DNA of 64,000 bases from Rachicladosporium sp. CCFEE 5018. Lineage: Eukaryota > Ascomycota > Dothideomycetes > Cladosporiales > Cladosporiaceae. The position numbers and the translations under genes are program-made. Every line of letters starts with the position of its first letter. Position 1 is the first letter of the stretch. Location of the stretch: NCBI GenBank assembly GCA_002077045.2, contig KZ111159.1:1-64000 (forward strand). Reading direction: 5' to 3'. This document shows, in pieces, positions 40,467 through 52,060 of the stretch. The notes under the pieces were generated by a model. It was not told where the DNA came from. It saw nothing but the letters and a program-made list of their open reading frames with translations, and searched no databases.

Positions 40467-43400
40467 CTACCGCCCACCCTCCCCCATCATCGGCGCAAAC
40501 TCTGCCCTTATCCCCTGATCTCTCGTCCACTCCCCTCCAAAAGCACTCAGCCCCTGCCCCTGCCCCTGCCCACCATACCCTTGCACTCCTCCTACCTGCC
40601 CGGGCGTATTAGGATCACTCAACGGACTAGCGGTAGGCGCCTTCGGACTCTCCCAGGTCCCTTGCCCTGCTCCGCTCCCGGCGTTCTCAAAGCTATACCC
40701 ATTCCGCTGCAGCGACTGCGAGTGGTGGTGGCTGTGGAAGGCGTTCAGTCCCATGCCACTTTGCTGCGAGGGAGTGTAGGCGGTACTGGGTTTGTTGGGA
40801 AGCATTCGTGCTTGTAGGCCTTCACGTGGGGTGTGCTGGATCTGACTGCGGAACTCTTGCGGGGTTTGATGCGTGGCTGGGGGCCAGCGCAGGGGTGGGA
40901 GGTGAGGCGAGTGTGCGTTTGAGTCGGAAGTTAGAGGGCGTTGGGAGGGCGGGGTCCACTGATTGGGTTGTTGCTGATGGTGGTCCAAGGACTGAGAGGG
41001 AGTGTGGTGGGCGTAGTGGGGTTGGTGGCTCGGCGTCGGGCGAGCGTGATCTTGTGACGGTCTGCGGTCGGCGTTGTGTTGGGCTGACCACATAGGTGCT
41101 GCGGGTGCACCGTAGGGAGAACGATGTTGCTGCACCGGTGGCTGGGGTGCTTGACTGTACGACCCGTTACTACCAGATCGCGCCATCATGGGCGCAGGCG
41201 GTGCGTAGCCCTGTGTCGACGGCGCAGCGTGCGCGTGGGATGAGCCTTGATGCTTCATCTCCGTCTTCTGCTGCGAGACAGACTTATAGCTCGGCTGCTG
41301 ATTGCCGAACAAGTTTTGCGGTCTCTGCTGTGCGCCCACAGAAACGCGTCGAAAGCTCGAGTACTCGCCAGGAAATGCAGCTGGCAGGATGCGGTTCGAG
41401 TAATACTGATCCTGCGAGAAGGGTCGCAAAGGCGTACCATTACCGGTCTCACTGCCAGTATTCGAGTTGCGACGATCTTGCTGACCCGGCTGATCGAAGA
41501 GACTTGGGTACGACCCTTGTCTCCCGGCCTGCGCAGTGAACTTCTGCTGGTTTGCGAGCGCCTGGGTGTCGACAGCAAGCATGTTCGGCGCTGCTGGAGC
41601 GCGTGGCTTGTAGTTGTAAGGTCTCGCCGGCTCGTGCTTGTAGTGGTGCATCTGTGCGAGAGGTGCGGGTTGTGGCCGCGGAATAGCTGCCTTCACAGGT
41701 ATTGGGCGAGAAAGTGCACTCTGCTGCGCCAGGTAGTCGTAACGGGGCTTCGGTGGGCTGACGCGGTCCAGGAAGTTGCTGCGAGTGACGTGCTCCGTGC
41801 CACCAACGATGTCCGTGAAAAAGCATCTCGCCTCGGTCGACTTGAGAGGTAGGTAGTAGTATAGCTGCTCTGCCTTGGCAGGGTCGACGCTGATCTTCGG
41901 CAAGACTTCGCGATTGATGACATAGCCTTGAGGAGGCTTGTGCATGTTGTAGAAGTCGTGCCACTTGTAGTCGGGGTTGTCGGCGAATGCATCGTCCTGA
42001 TTCGGCACGCCATCCTGTCGATTGCTCGCCGAGACTAAGTTCTTGCTCATACCCTCTGGCATGGGCAGTGCATTCGGTGAAGGCTTCGGTCTCTGCGAGT
42101 CGTCCGGATCCAGCACGCAAAGATACCTCCAATCCAGCACAACGCGCTCCCTGTTCGCAATGTCAGCAACAGCTGCCACATCTGGACGGTCGCAGCGGAC
42201 ATACATCTCAGGCAACACCTCGACCACAACCGTCATCTCCGCCGGTCGATTCTCCACCACAAGTCCAGCGAACACCTCCCTACCTATCAATTGCGCCTGC
42301 ACAACATCATTCACCTTCAGCTCTCTCGCATAACTCATGACCCGCCTAGTCCCCTCCAACATCTCCACATTCATATTCTTCGCCATCTTCCGCCGATGCA
42401 TCTTACACCGCATATCGAAGCCCTCCTCGAAATACTCCGTGCCATCTTCGCCAAACGTCGGCACAGGCCCAGCGTCAATCTGTACACCTGCAGCTTGCGC
42501 GCAGGTCGCGTGGAAGGCGCGGGCGCACTTCTTGCCACAGCATTGGAAACAGGCGCCGCGTTTGGAGCGGCAGAAATTGCACTTGAGCTCGAGGCGAGCA
42601 CGGTCGATTGTGTTGACGCCGCGGACGACTTCTTTGCCGTTGTCGTTGGCGATGAAGGTCTCTGGCGTGAAGAGAGCGCAGGAGCGATGGGCTTGCTTGC
42701 CGTTCTCGGTGGGTAGAAGTGGCTCCCAGGGATTGTCGTTCGGGCACATGATGCAAGGCTCGCGGGTCGGTGCTCGAATGCGGATGCGGATCTTCTTCTT
42801 CTTGCGCGGGGCTTCCTGCTTGATCTCGCGCTTCCGCTTCCTCGAAGTACCCTTGCCTTTGACGCTGGCAGGCGGAGTCGGCAGCTTGCTCTCACCGTCC
42901 TCATCGAGGTCGGAGTCATCGTCGGTCTCCTCGTAGTATTCTGGAGTTGGCTCGCCACGAAGCTTGCGCTCAATCTCGGACACATCGACCCAGACGTTGT
43001 CAGCCTCGCAATTGCACTTGCGCGCAATGCGTCCATACTCCAGCCAAGATTCCGTGGCAAAGTTGACGGACTCTGCGCAGTTGTAGCCGATGTTGTAGCC
43101 TGAGTGATAGCCGTACGGGTAGGTGATGACGAACTCCCCCTCGTAGTGCACCAGCTTGTTGACCTTGACATTGTACTGCTTTGCCAGCACATCAGGCGAG
43201 ATGAGGTATGTCTTGTGGCGGAGGAACTGATCGCAGCCCTTCGCATCAACAGGCCAGACTGACTTCATCGCCTTCTCGAAGCGACGAGCGTCCTCCTGTG
43301 AGATGCTGTACCATTGCTTTGGGGCACCGAAGTGGATGTAGTTAATGCTGTACAGGTCCACATCCTCAAGATGCCAGGCGAACGTTGCCTTCCACATACC

Positions 43401-44668
43401 CATGTAAAGGTAGGCAGTGTTGACACCCGGGATCTTGGTACCAAGTACATCCAGCAGATTCTCCAGCTTCGACACGTTCCAGCTATTCGTCTTGTCGTCG
43501 AAGAGAGATCCAGGCATGTCAGCAGCATACATCGGCTGGTTGAAGCCCAAGCTCTTCCAGTAATGCGTCTCTAGCTCTGCGCAACGCTCGGGCGTGAACT
43601 CATCGAGACCCTCCATATGATAGTCGAAGTCTTTGAACGCCTTCTCATCGATGAAGTCGGCAGCCTCCATGGTGTTGTTCAGACGTCGCGATGCCACAGA
43701 CTTTGCTTGTCCAGCTCCACCTCCAGGTGGCCTCCCTGGCTTCTTCCTCGGAGGCTTATCAGCGCTGGTCGCCGCAGCATTCTTGGCCCTTGTTGCCCGC
43801 ACGGCCATCTCCTCTTCTTCGTCATCCTCAGGCTTCCACCCCTTCGGCTTGCGCTCCGGCTTCCTTCTGAGTTTCACCGGCTCCGGCGCAGGCGTGTTCT
43901 CCTCGTCTCCCGCCTCTCTCGCCTCCTCTGCAGCAGCTTTCTTCGCATTCGCCGCTGCTCTCCCCCTCAACGCACCACCACCCCTCACAACCTCCTTCTG
44001 CGTCTTCCGCCTCTCACCCCGCTTAGCAGGAGGCTGATACTGCGTCTCCTCCGTCAAGCTCTTCCACTCAGGCAAATTGTAACTCCGCTGCTTCTCCACA
44101 TTTTGCTGCGTGTAAGTGCCCAGTGTGCCATTGAATTCCTGCGTGATCGGGTTCTTGATGCGGATCTGCTTCACCATCTCGTTGAGCTTGGGAAGGGAGT
44201 CGCGCCTGGTCACCTGACGTCAGTATGCGCTTCACGTGAAGCCAGGACGTGCAGTTCAACTCACCATTCCGGAGGCGGTATGACCTTCACAATCCCGCTC
44301 TTCATCCCATACTTATCAATCTTCTCGATGTACTTCTTGAAGCTCTTGAATTGCTCCATAGTCGGCTTGAACACAGGGATCTTGCCACCGTCCCAGTAGT
44401 GGTCCGGTACCACTTCCTCGCCCTCATCTTCGCTCATGTCCAGATCGCTGAGCTCCGAGTCGTCGTGCTTGGCCTCATGATTCATCTCCTCAGACGTTGG
44501 AGGTGTAAGCGCACTGGCGGGTTTGGTATCGGGCTGCGCCTTCTCGATTGAGGGGTGCATTTCGTCCGGAGGGGAGGGCGACAAAGGTGCAGCGCCGGTC
44601 ATTGTCGCGGTGGCAGGAGCTATGTCCTCCACAGCGGGCGCAGATGCCCTTGTTCGGCGGGCAGGCAT
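40467..44668 (-). CDS. KDM4: KDM4-type JmjN/JmjC histone lysine demethylase
   Basis: Two exons, 44668-44265 and 44205-40467 (59-nt intron), give 1,380 residues; the join creates PPPEWRDSLPKL. The protein is a nuclear Fe(II)/2-oxoglutarate enzyme that, by family, removes methyl groups from H3K9me3 or H3K36me3. JmjN lies near residues 93-135 (IPVFKPTMEQFKSFKKYIEKI). JmjC shows the iron ligands His409 and Glu411 in AWHLEDVDLYSINYIHFG and His502 in YGYHSGYNIGYNCAESVNFAT. An acidic and then basic linker precedes an extended PHD finger with its Cys/His set (CIMCPND..., CNFCRSKRGACFQC, FHATCAQAAG). A Tudor-like stretch (VNDVVQAQLIGREVFAGLVV) follows. The last ~450 residues are Gln/Pro/Ser-rich and probably disordered. 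Yeast Rph1 and animal KDM4 share the first domains. Confidence 0.95.
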
Positions 44669-45674
44669 GGCTGCTGTATGTACAGGCGATTGTTATCCGG
44701 ATCGAGTCCCTGCGCGGCTTGGCAGGATCGCGCAGGCAGGCAGGTGGCGATCAATGCCCGCGCTATTGTCTAGTCTCGGTACTGGGAGTGAGCGTCATCA
44801 CATGTGGTGTTGTGCTCCCATCACATGCGACGAAGACGATGTACGATATTGAAGGATGGGGAGTAGGTGTTTAGCGAGATGGACTCAAAGCGTCACGTTG
44901 GAGGTGCGAGGTCGCTGGGCTGTTTCGGGAACTAGCTCCCGCGTTTCCCGCGCTGTCTTGGATGGTAGTGCACGATGCAGGAGCGAGGGAATAACGTGGG
45001 GTTCGAGGATTAGTATATGCTGTGCGACGGCAACGACGATGGCAGGAAATGACAGGCACAAAGACCTCAGCAGTGAGTATAGAGCAGGCCGCCATTGAAG
45101 CAGCTTACACATTGGCGACTCTGCAGCAAATCCTGTATCGACGAGAGCCGCCCAAGCGCAACGTCATGCCGATGGATGTACACCTGGTCAACCATACATG
45201 TCCTTCCTTCACCATGTTCGCCAGAGGGTACTCATGCTACGGCAGGGCATACCAAGCTGCACGCGCCAGATCGAGTCGTGACGATGAGAGATATTGCGCA
45301 TAGCACCCGGACTAACGCTCCAGGAGTGTACAGAATCATACAACAGTGTCGTGAGTCGCGCAAGCTCCGCCGTACCTGCATACTGCCGCAAGCCACGCTA
45401 ATGCACGACATTCTCCGCGTTCCGCGACAGTAATTGAGATGTCATCCTGCTCTCGCCGGAGTCCAGCCGTTGAGCCTCGCACGTATGATGCGCGCCATAG
45501 AAGCTCCATCATGCCATGCACTAGCTGGAGCAAATCTGGACGTTGACCGTAAAGCGGGACCTGGCTCGTCTGGCGTACCCGAAGCTCGCGAGACTCTTGA
45601 CCAGGTTTCTCGGCTATGATGAATCATCTCGTTCGTTATGTCGTTAGTCATTAATATCATCAAATCGTCTTGAA
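44669..45674. other. KDM4 upstream region
   Basis: About 1 kb between the KDM4 start and the end of the ES2-like gene, both on the minus strand. It should hold the KDM4 promoter. The small frames on both strands are not supported. Confidence 0.45.
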
Positions 45675-47051
45675 TCACCATCCCTTCCTCACAGGCGTCC
45701 CCAGCCTTTGCGCCAGATTCTTCGCAGCGGGCGTCATACCCTTCTTCACGCCCTCCGCACTGGCGAATCTTGGAGTGGGCGTTCGTCCCGGCGTGATCCC
45801 CAGCCGACTCAACTCCTCGATCCTGCCCTTCCCACCCTTCCGTCGCGCAACGTCAGCTTTCGCCACCAGCCTTTCATGAACACCCTCTCGCTTGCTCGTT
45901 TCCTCGATTTTGAACAGATTCGGACCTGAAATGTCAGCTTTGGGTAACAGGGCGAGCACTGCCTCCCGTTCGGCAGCATCAGCCTCTTCGTCTGTGACGG
46001 GCAAGCCGAGTTCGGCGGGCGTGGGCTCCGCATCCACGAAAGCATAGCCATTTACTCGAGGCGTTGCAGCACCACTGTAGCCTGGCTCGGAGGCCGTTGG
46101 GCGTGGTCGCCCCGAGATGGCTGCATCTATGGCGCTCAGCGAAGGGCTTGGCGGGATCGCTTGACTTGGAGCAGAGGGATCGGGCAGGCGTGTGCCAGAG
46201 TAGTTCGTAGCTTTTGGCGGCACCAGTGATCGATCTTCGGCTGCTTGCGCCGCAGTGAGCGTCGTGTCTTCAACGCTATCGGGGCCGAACATGAATGTGT
46301 TCCGAGGTCCCGTGCGATCTGGGAAGGAGTTCAAGGAAGCTGGCCGGTCGTCCAAATCCTGTGAAGGGCCCTGTACGGAGACAATTTGACGCTCTTCGCC
46401 TGCAGCATTCGTACGAGTAAGTGATGTAGAAGTGCCAGCTTCAAGCAAGCTCTGCTGCTTCTCCCGCCACGCAATCTGCCGCGCCGTCGGCATGTGTTTT
46501 CCCTGATGAAAGAACGCATACTTCGCCGCCCTCTTCTCATTTTGCTTATCAAGCAGCGCATTAAAGCTCTCATTATCCTCAGACGTATACTTCGCCTGAA
46601 AAGCCCCCAACGAGAGATTGACATCCACCTCCCTCTCCCTCTCCGGCAGGAAATGCTCCTCTCCAACCTCAGTCCTTGGCGTCAGCCCCGGCGTCCCGCC
46701 CAGAAAGCCCCGCGGCGTCTCTTCAAAGGTTTGCGCTCTTCTCGGCGTGAAGCTCGTGCCCCTTCGCCTCCTCGTCTCAGGCCCCGGGGTCATGACTTGA
46801 GTAAGGCGTCTTCCGGCATCACGGATCCAGTCCGTGTCATTGCTGTCTAGTGCTGAGAGGTACTCTTGCTGGGCTTCTGATTCGAGCAAGCCGGGGAAGA
46901 AGTCTCGGGCTATGATGTGGGAGAGTGCTGAGGCGTAGATGTCTTCGTCTAGAACTTTGGCGGGGCGCTTTTGGCGTTTTGGAGGGGGCGGAGGGGGCAT
47001 GAGGGAGGTATCGGCGGAGCGCTTGGTCAGCGCTCGACTGGGGTACGCCAT
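45675..47051 (-). CDS. ESS2: ES2/DGCR14 family nuclear protein
   Basis: Single exon of 458 residues from the ATG at 47051 (MAYPSRALTKRS); an upstream in-frame Met at 47078 is possible. The family (Es2/DGCR14 in animals, Bis1 in fission yeast) is nuclear and found with spliceosomal C complexes. The typical N-terminal block is present: KVLDEDIYASALSHIIARDFFPGL, followed by EYLSAL, and later NLSLGAFQAKYTSEDNESFNALLDKQNEKRAAKYAFF. The C-terminal end has TPGRTPTPRFASAEGV. Between these is a low-complexity Pro/Ser region. The gene is divergent from the YAG7-like gene, 264 bp between starts. Confidence 0.92.
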   Translation of the reverse strand: MAYPSRALTKRSADTSLMPPPPPPKRQKRPAKVLDEDIYASALSHIIARDFFPGLLESEAQQEYLSALDSNDTDWIRDAGRRLTQVMTPGPETRRRRGTSFTPRRAQTFEETPRGFLGGTPGLTPRTEVGEEHFLPEREREVDVNLSLGAFQAKYTSEDNESFNALLDKQNEKRAAKYAFFHQGKHMPTARQIAWREKQQSLLEAGTSTSLTRTNAAGEERQIVSVQGPSQDLDDRPASLNSFPDRTGPRNTFMFGPDSVEDTTLTAAQAAEDRSLVPPKATNYSGTRLPDPSAPSQAIPPSPSLSAIDAAISGRPRPTASEPGYSGAATPRVNGYAFVDAEPTPAELGLPVTDEEADAAEREAVLALLPKADISGPNLFKIEETSKREGVHERLVAKADVARRKGGKGRIEELSRLGITPGRTPTPRFASAEGVKKGMTPAAKNLAQRLGTPVRKGW

Positions 47052-47315
47052 GGCTGAGCGTTGATGGTAAGATGTCACCGGTGTGATGGAGAGAAGATGT
47101 GCTTTGTTGGGCCCAACATGGAAACATCGAAGGCTGACTCAGCCACCGCGGCAAACCTGCCTGCGCGGACGCTCACGCGACTCAGAATTTGGCCGCGGTG
47201 ATCTGGAGCTCTCATACCAACACACAAACGCATACACCACTAGCATTGCACGACGAAATCCTCATTTGAAAGCTCCAGAACTACACACAACACATAACAT
47301 ATCAGCACCTACAAA

Positions 47316-48783
47316 ATGGCCGCCTCCATAGCCGACGCCAGCGAAGGCACCTACGAGAATGCACACATCACCGGCATGCAAAAGACAATCCGCAGCATCA
47401 CCAAGAAGCTCGCAGGCATGCAAAAGACCGATGCCGTGATTGCTGCAAACCCGGGCGTTTCTCTTGATGACCTCGTCTCCCAACGCAAAATCAATCAAGA
47501 CCAGAAAGCCTCCGCTCTCAAGAAACCCCAACTGCAAGCCCAGCAAGCCCAGCTCGCAGAGCAAGTCCAGCTGTTCAAGCAATTCGACGGCGAGTACCAA
47601 GCACAGATCAAGAAATTGAAGGAGGAGGCTGAGGCGAAGACGGCGGCCGAGGTGGAGAGGGTGAGAAAGGAGGTTGAGAGTGAGGTGCATGGGAAGCAGG
47701 AGGAGGGGATCAGGGGGAAGTTGTTGACGCTTAGTCAGTTCTTGAGGGCTGCGGCTGCGAGGCGGAACGAGGAGGAGGATGCTAGCACGGACGAGAATTT
47801 GGCTTTTGAGGGGGCGTTGTTGTTGGTCTATGGGGGGGATCAGACCGCTGTTGATACGGCGTTGAATTTGATTGAGGGGTCTGAGAAGAAGGTACTGAGT
47901 ATTGAGGGGAATGAGCTGCCGGTGAAGTGTGAGTGGCCCAATATGACCCAATTACATGACATGGTACTGACAGGCAACAGACTCCCAGATCAAGCAAGCC
48001 TCCGTAGAGCACGCCCCTCCACCCCCTGAAGACACCTCCGATCCCGCAATCGACGACACTCCTGCGATACCAGACACGTCCAGCGCTCCTGCCACGAACG
48101 GTGACTCATCCGCCGTCTCCGACCCCACAGTCGCCAACGCCGGCCTGACCGAGCTCAACACCACCGTCCCCCAAACTAACGGTACCTCCGCCTCCCACCA
48201 CGACCTCATGTCCCCCGTCCAAGCTACCACTGGCGAGTCTGGAGGCAATGCAGCTGGCGATCGTTGGGACACCAACGGCGGCGCCGATAAAGACACTCTT
48301 GAAGACGACAACAGCTACGAGATCGTTCCCCGTCCGAACGACGAAGTCGACACTCCCGTTCCTACTACCGAGACCGCCGCGCCCCAGACTAACGCTACGA
48401 GCTGGGCCGAGGACGCGCAGCAAGCTTCCCACGAGCCGCCTGCTGGTAACACTGCAGGCGAGGCGTGGGATACTAAGGCCGCTGGCGACTCATCTGCACC
48501 TGCCGCCACGCCCAGCACCGGTACGCCTGTGAACGGCGTGGCCGACGATGGCTTCCAAGAAATCCCAAACCGTCACCGCGGTCGTGGCGGGTTCCGTGGT
48601 GGTCGTGGAGGCGAGGGTGGCGATCGTGGGTTCCGTGGTGGCCGCGGGGGGCGTGGAGGCAGCCGTGGGTCGTTCCGTGGCAGAGGCGATGGCGAGTATC
48701 GTGGTCGTGGGGATGGGGAGCACCGCGGTCGTGGAGGGCGTGGCAGGGGCGCGCCGAGGGGTGATGCTGCGCCGCGCACGTGA
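47316..48783 (+). CDS. YAG7: YAG7-like protein with C-terminal RGG repeats
   Basis: Two exons, 47316-47928 and 47981-48783, with a 52-nt intron, give 471 residues. Residues 20-205 are a charged helical region (NAHITGMQKTIRSITKKLAGMQKTDAV, then LKKPQLQAQQAQLAEQVQLF) resembling the YAG7 N-terminal domain; yeast Yag7 is a poorly understood ribosome- and RNA-associated protein. The middle is acidic and Thr/Ser/Pro-rich with two WDT repeats. The last ~85 residues are Arg/Gly-rich (RGRGGFRGGRGG-type repeats), a usual RNA-binding and methylation site. The role is inferred from these features only. Confidence 0.85.
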
Positions 48784-49504
48784 GAGGGCATGGTTGGCAG
48801 CGTAACCGCACTGCCTTGTCATACGACGCTGTCGGGGACTCCGACTCTACAAAAGCTGACCGTTCGAGTCGCTGAGCTGGGTTGGTGTCCTCGAGATGGG
48901 AAGAACCGGGGGAAAAAGAGGTGAAGTGTATAATTACCTGTAAGAGACGAGGATTCGCATAGCGAGCATAGTGCGAAGGGGCAAGACTTCTGCACTATCG
49001 CACGCCAGACATGTGTATACTTAAACTACTTCAGTATGGATGAACTTGCCTGCTCTCGTTTCTGCTCAACAATGTCAGCGTCAATCCGATCAAGGTATGT
49101 GGAGTTCAATGAACGCTGTACGGTACGACTACAATTGCACGATGCTGTACTGTCTAGGTACCAATGTGATATGTGACGAAACTACCCTCTGGGATTCCGG
49201 GATCCAACGAGCTCTATTCCGAATGCCGCTATGTACGCATGGCATGAGTGCACCCTTTAAGAAGCTTATTTCGGTTCTTCCGAAATGAGGATTTCTAATT
49301 AGTTAGGGATTCTCTGAATAGGAATCCACCAAGTTCCTGGAATGGGCATGGATGCAGCCCAAATCGTAGCGGCTTGGCGCTATTGGCCACTCAGTGTTCA
49401 GCCGAGGCGACGCGTCGAGTCGCGTCTTCCTGCAAACCTCACTTCAGCTTTGGGACATGGAATTGATTGCATTGGCATTTCCAGCAGCGAAAGCCAGCAA
49501 CACC
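48784..49504. other. Intergenic region before RNase H2 gene
   Basis: No gene is supported in these 721 bp. A perfect 7-bp hairpin lies at 49268-49286. The RNase H2 frame is open upstream to 49394, but the extra residues are unlike the family. Confidence 0.45.
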
Positions 49505-50497
49505 ATGGACGACCTCATGGACGACCAGCCCGAGTCTCAAGACCTGACTCTCACCCCCGTAACCTTCACCCCGCCCTCCATCTCCCGCACCGCCCTCCTC
49601 GCAGGCGAAAGCTACACCCACCACTCTGATGTCCCTTCTCACCTTCTCTCGACGCCATGCGTCCTAGGCATAGACGAAGCCGGGCGCGGTCCAGTACTCG
49701 GCCCAATGGTCTACGGGCTCTACTACCTCCCCACCACCCTACACCACTCTCTGTTAGCAGAGACGCACCGCTTCGACGATTCGAAGGTCCTCACGCCTGC
49801 TGTCCGCGCTGATTTGTTCGAGAAGATCTGCACTCCTGGCACAGACCTATACGAGCAGTCCGGCTGGGCTGTCCGTGTGATGAGTGCGCGGGATATCGGC
49901 GCCGCCATGCTCTCGGCGAACGGAGGTGGGAATCTGAACACGCAAGCCATGGACGCTACGATACAGCTTATGCGCGATGTGCTGGAGAAGGGCGTGATAG
50001 TGAAGGAAGTCTTCATCGATACTATCGGGCCTCCGGCGACCTACCAGAAGAAGCTCGAGAAGCTGTTCCCTACGCTGGAGATTACCGTGGCGAAGAAGGC
50101 AGATAGTCTGTACCCTTGCGTCTCAGCTGCGAGCGTCTGCGCAAAAGTAACCCGCGACATCGCGCTCGAAGTTCTCTACGAACCCTACAACTCCTCCTCT
50201 ACCGTCACAGGCTGGGGCAGCGGCTACCCAAGCGACGTACGGTGTACAGACTGGATGAAGGGGGCTCTGGATCCAGTGTTTGGGTGGGGCAGCGAGTGCC
50301 GATTTAGTTGGGGGACTGTCAAGGAGATGCTGGAGGTCAAGGGAAAGGCTAAGGAAGCTGTGAGGGTGGACTGGCCCGAAGACGAGGACGATGGAGGGAA
50401 TATGAGGCTGACGAGTTTTATGCGGAATGAGGAGGAGGAGCCGCGGGATGAGCTGGGGCATTGGTTTGGGTGTCGGGTGGGGACTGAGGTGTTTTGA
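49505..50497 (+). CDS. RNH201: Ribonuclease H2 catalytic subunit A
   Basis: Single exon of 330 residues from ATG 49505 (MDDLMDDQPE). The enzyme removes ribonucleotides embedded in DNA and RNA from RNA-DNA hybrids, as the catalytic part of the trimeric RNase H2. All four acidic active-site residues are seen: Asp57 and Glu58 in GIDEAGRGPVLGPMVYG, Asp172 in VFIDTIGPP and Asp200 in AKKADSLYPCVSAASVCAKVTRD. GSGYPSD and the WM..DPVFGW segment are family blocks. The tail (FMRNEEEEPRDELGHWFG) is acidic. It converges with the TDA3-like gene, 243 bp between stops. Confidence 0.96.
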   Translation: MDDLMDDQPESQDLTLTPVTFTPPSISRTALLAGESYTHHSDVPSHLLSTPCVLGIDEAGRGPVLGPMVYGLYYLPTTLHHSLLAETHRFDDSKVLTPAVRADLFEKICTPGTDLYEQSGWAVRVMSARDIGAAMLSANGGGNLNTQAMDATIQLMRDVLEKGVIVKEVFIDTIGPPATYQKKLEKLFPTLEITVAKKADSLYPCVSAASVCAKVTRDIALEVLYEPYNSSSTVTGWGSGYPSDVRCTDWMKGALDPVFGWGSECRFSWGTVKEMLEVKGKAKEAVRVDWPEDEDDGGNMRLTSFMRNEEEEPRDELGHWFGCRVGTEVF

Positions 50498-50740
50498 GAG
50501 CATGGTCACTTGAGTGATGATTGGTGATCGAGGTGACTCAGTGCCAGAGCTGGATCTCAGCCCTGCGACGGGCTTTGATTTGAGCATGCAAAAGGCTCGT
50601 GGAGAGATGTCATCAGCAACCGGATAGCATGAGCATGCGAAAGGACTCGAAGCCAGGATGTATGCAGAGGCAGTCAGGCTCGGGCATCCTGACTCATAAC
50701 CACAGCAAGCCCAATGACTGGGTCTACGAAACGAGTACGC

Positions 50741-52060
50741 CTACATCGCCATCCTCGGATCCAACCCCTTGATCTTTGCGCTCTTCGCCTCCCCATCAAA
50801 CACAAACTCGGACACCAACTTGCCGGTCCCAGGCCCATTCTGGATCCCCCAGCACGTGTGCCCCGCCGCCATGACCAAACCCTTCACGCCCGTCAACCCA
50901 ATCAACGGCCCTCCACTACCAACGACATTCGGCAAATAACAAGCCTGCCGTGCCGTCACCCCCCCATCCCTCAGCTCATCTGAGACAGACGCGACGTAGT
51001 CCACAATATCTTGACACCGCTGCTCGTCCACCTCGACCAAATCCGAGGACTTGGGTAGAGGCACGAGGTGATCGCCTTCTCCACAAGCGTAGACTTCGTT
51101 CCGCGGCCGGGCGTAGATCTCAGGTGTTACAATCTGCTCGCCTCGACCGGCGCGGGAGGTTGGCATTCCTTTGCTCACTACGCGCTTGGCGGCGTTTTTG
51201 TCGCCAAATCCAGCTGGCAGCCGAATCTGCGTGAACAGCGCGTATGCGCTCACAGGTCTCGAAGGGCGGATCGTAACACTGTGCGCGCGGAGGGCTTCGA
51301 TAGGAGCATCGGGGTATATGCTCCGTGTCCAAGGGCCAGCGGAGAGCACGATGTCCGTCGCGGGGAGGGTGTGGCTGCTGCCGTGTTGGGTGTACGTCAC
51401 GCTATCCACCGCGCTGCCATCGGACGTGTAGTTGATGCTATCGACGCTCGCGCCGGTCTGGACATCTACGCCTTCCTCCGCCGCCAGATCAGCCATAGCC
51501 GTCGTGAACTGGAAAGGATGGACCTGCGCAGTCGTACTCGGGTCGCCCATTTCATCATACCCTCGCAGACTCGCAGGGTCAATCCAGTCCATGTCGCTCG
51601 GCACACCAGCGGCTCGCAACTTACTCATGGCATCTTTCGTTCGCTTCTTGAGGCTAACGTGCGCTTTACTGTCTTCGCCGTTCATCTCCCCATCCTTTCC
51701 CTCAACACTAAGCTTGCCGTTGCTGGCCTGCTTCACATCCTCCAAATGCCTCCCTACGCATTCAACCTGCCCACAGTGCACGGCTCTGTACCCCCAGCGG
51801 TCTTCGCCACCGTGCTCGTCGCTAAGCTGCTTATGCAGCTTATAACTCAGCGGGACGATGGAGCTAGGGTAAGCCCAGAGGGCTAGCAGGCCGCCGGCTT
51901 TGCCTGAAGCTCCGCCTGCGATCTTGGTGGCTTCGAGCAGGGTGATTTTGTGTTTGGCTGGGTCGTAGGATGGGTGGCGGGTTAGGTAGTAGGCACTTGT
52001 GCAGCCGATGATGCCACCGCCTATTAAGATGATGTTTCTTTGGTCGGATGAAGAGGCCAT
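50741..52060 (-). CDS. TDA3: FAD-dependent oxidoreductase, TDA3-like (DAO family)
   Basis: Single exon of 439 residues. The N-terminus has the FAD-binding GxGxxG motif IILIGGGIIGCTSAYYL (about 10-26), followed by ITLLEATKIAGGASGKAGGLL, typical of D-amino-acid-oxidase-type flavoproteins. Close to the C-terminus GPLIGLTGVKGLVMAAGHTCWGIQNGPGTGKLVSEF provides the second FAD-contact block (quoted in parts). Yeast Tda3, of similar size, is a putative oxidoreductase of the late endosome, and I call this by analogy. No signal peptide is evident. The substrate is unknown. A Lys/Asp-rich insertion lies near residues 105-140. Confidence 0.87.
   Translation of the reverse strand: MASSSDQRNIILIGGGIIGCTSAYYLTRHPSYDPAKHKITLLEATKIAGGASGKAGGLLALWAYPSSIVPLSYKLHKQLSDEHGGEDRWGYRAVHCGQVECVGRHLEDVKQASNGKLSVEGKDGEMNGEDSKAHVSLKKRTKDAMSKLRAAGVPSDMDWIDPASLRGYDEMGDPSTTAQVHPFQFTTAMADLAAEEGVDVQTGASVDSINYTSDGSAVDSVTYTQHGSSHTLPATDIVLSAGPWTRSIYPDAPIEALRAHSVTIRPSRPVSAYALFTQIRLPAGFGDKNAAKRVVSKGMPTSRAGRGEQIVTPEIYARPRNEVYACGEGDHLVPLPKSSDLVEVDEQRCQDIVDYVASVSDELRDGGVTARQACYLPNVVGSGGPLIGLTGVKGLVMAAGHTCWGIQNGPGTGKLVSEFVFDGEAKSAKIKGLDPRMAM

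Noticed and set aside
40082..40817. Plus-strand frames at the 3' end of the KDM4 gene
   Set aside because: Antisense shadows of the Gln/Pro-rich tail and flanking DNA.
44990..45015. GGGGTTCGAGGATT as a possible tRNA T-arm
   Set aside because: The stem bases do not pair and no acceptor stem or A-box lies at a suitable distance.
48473..48822. Minus-strand Pro/Arg/His-rich frames opposite the YAG7-like gene
   Set aside because: Antisense reading of the RGG-repeat coding region; no independent evidence.
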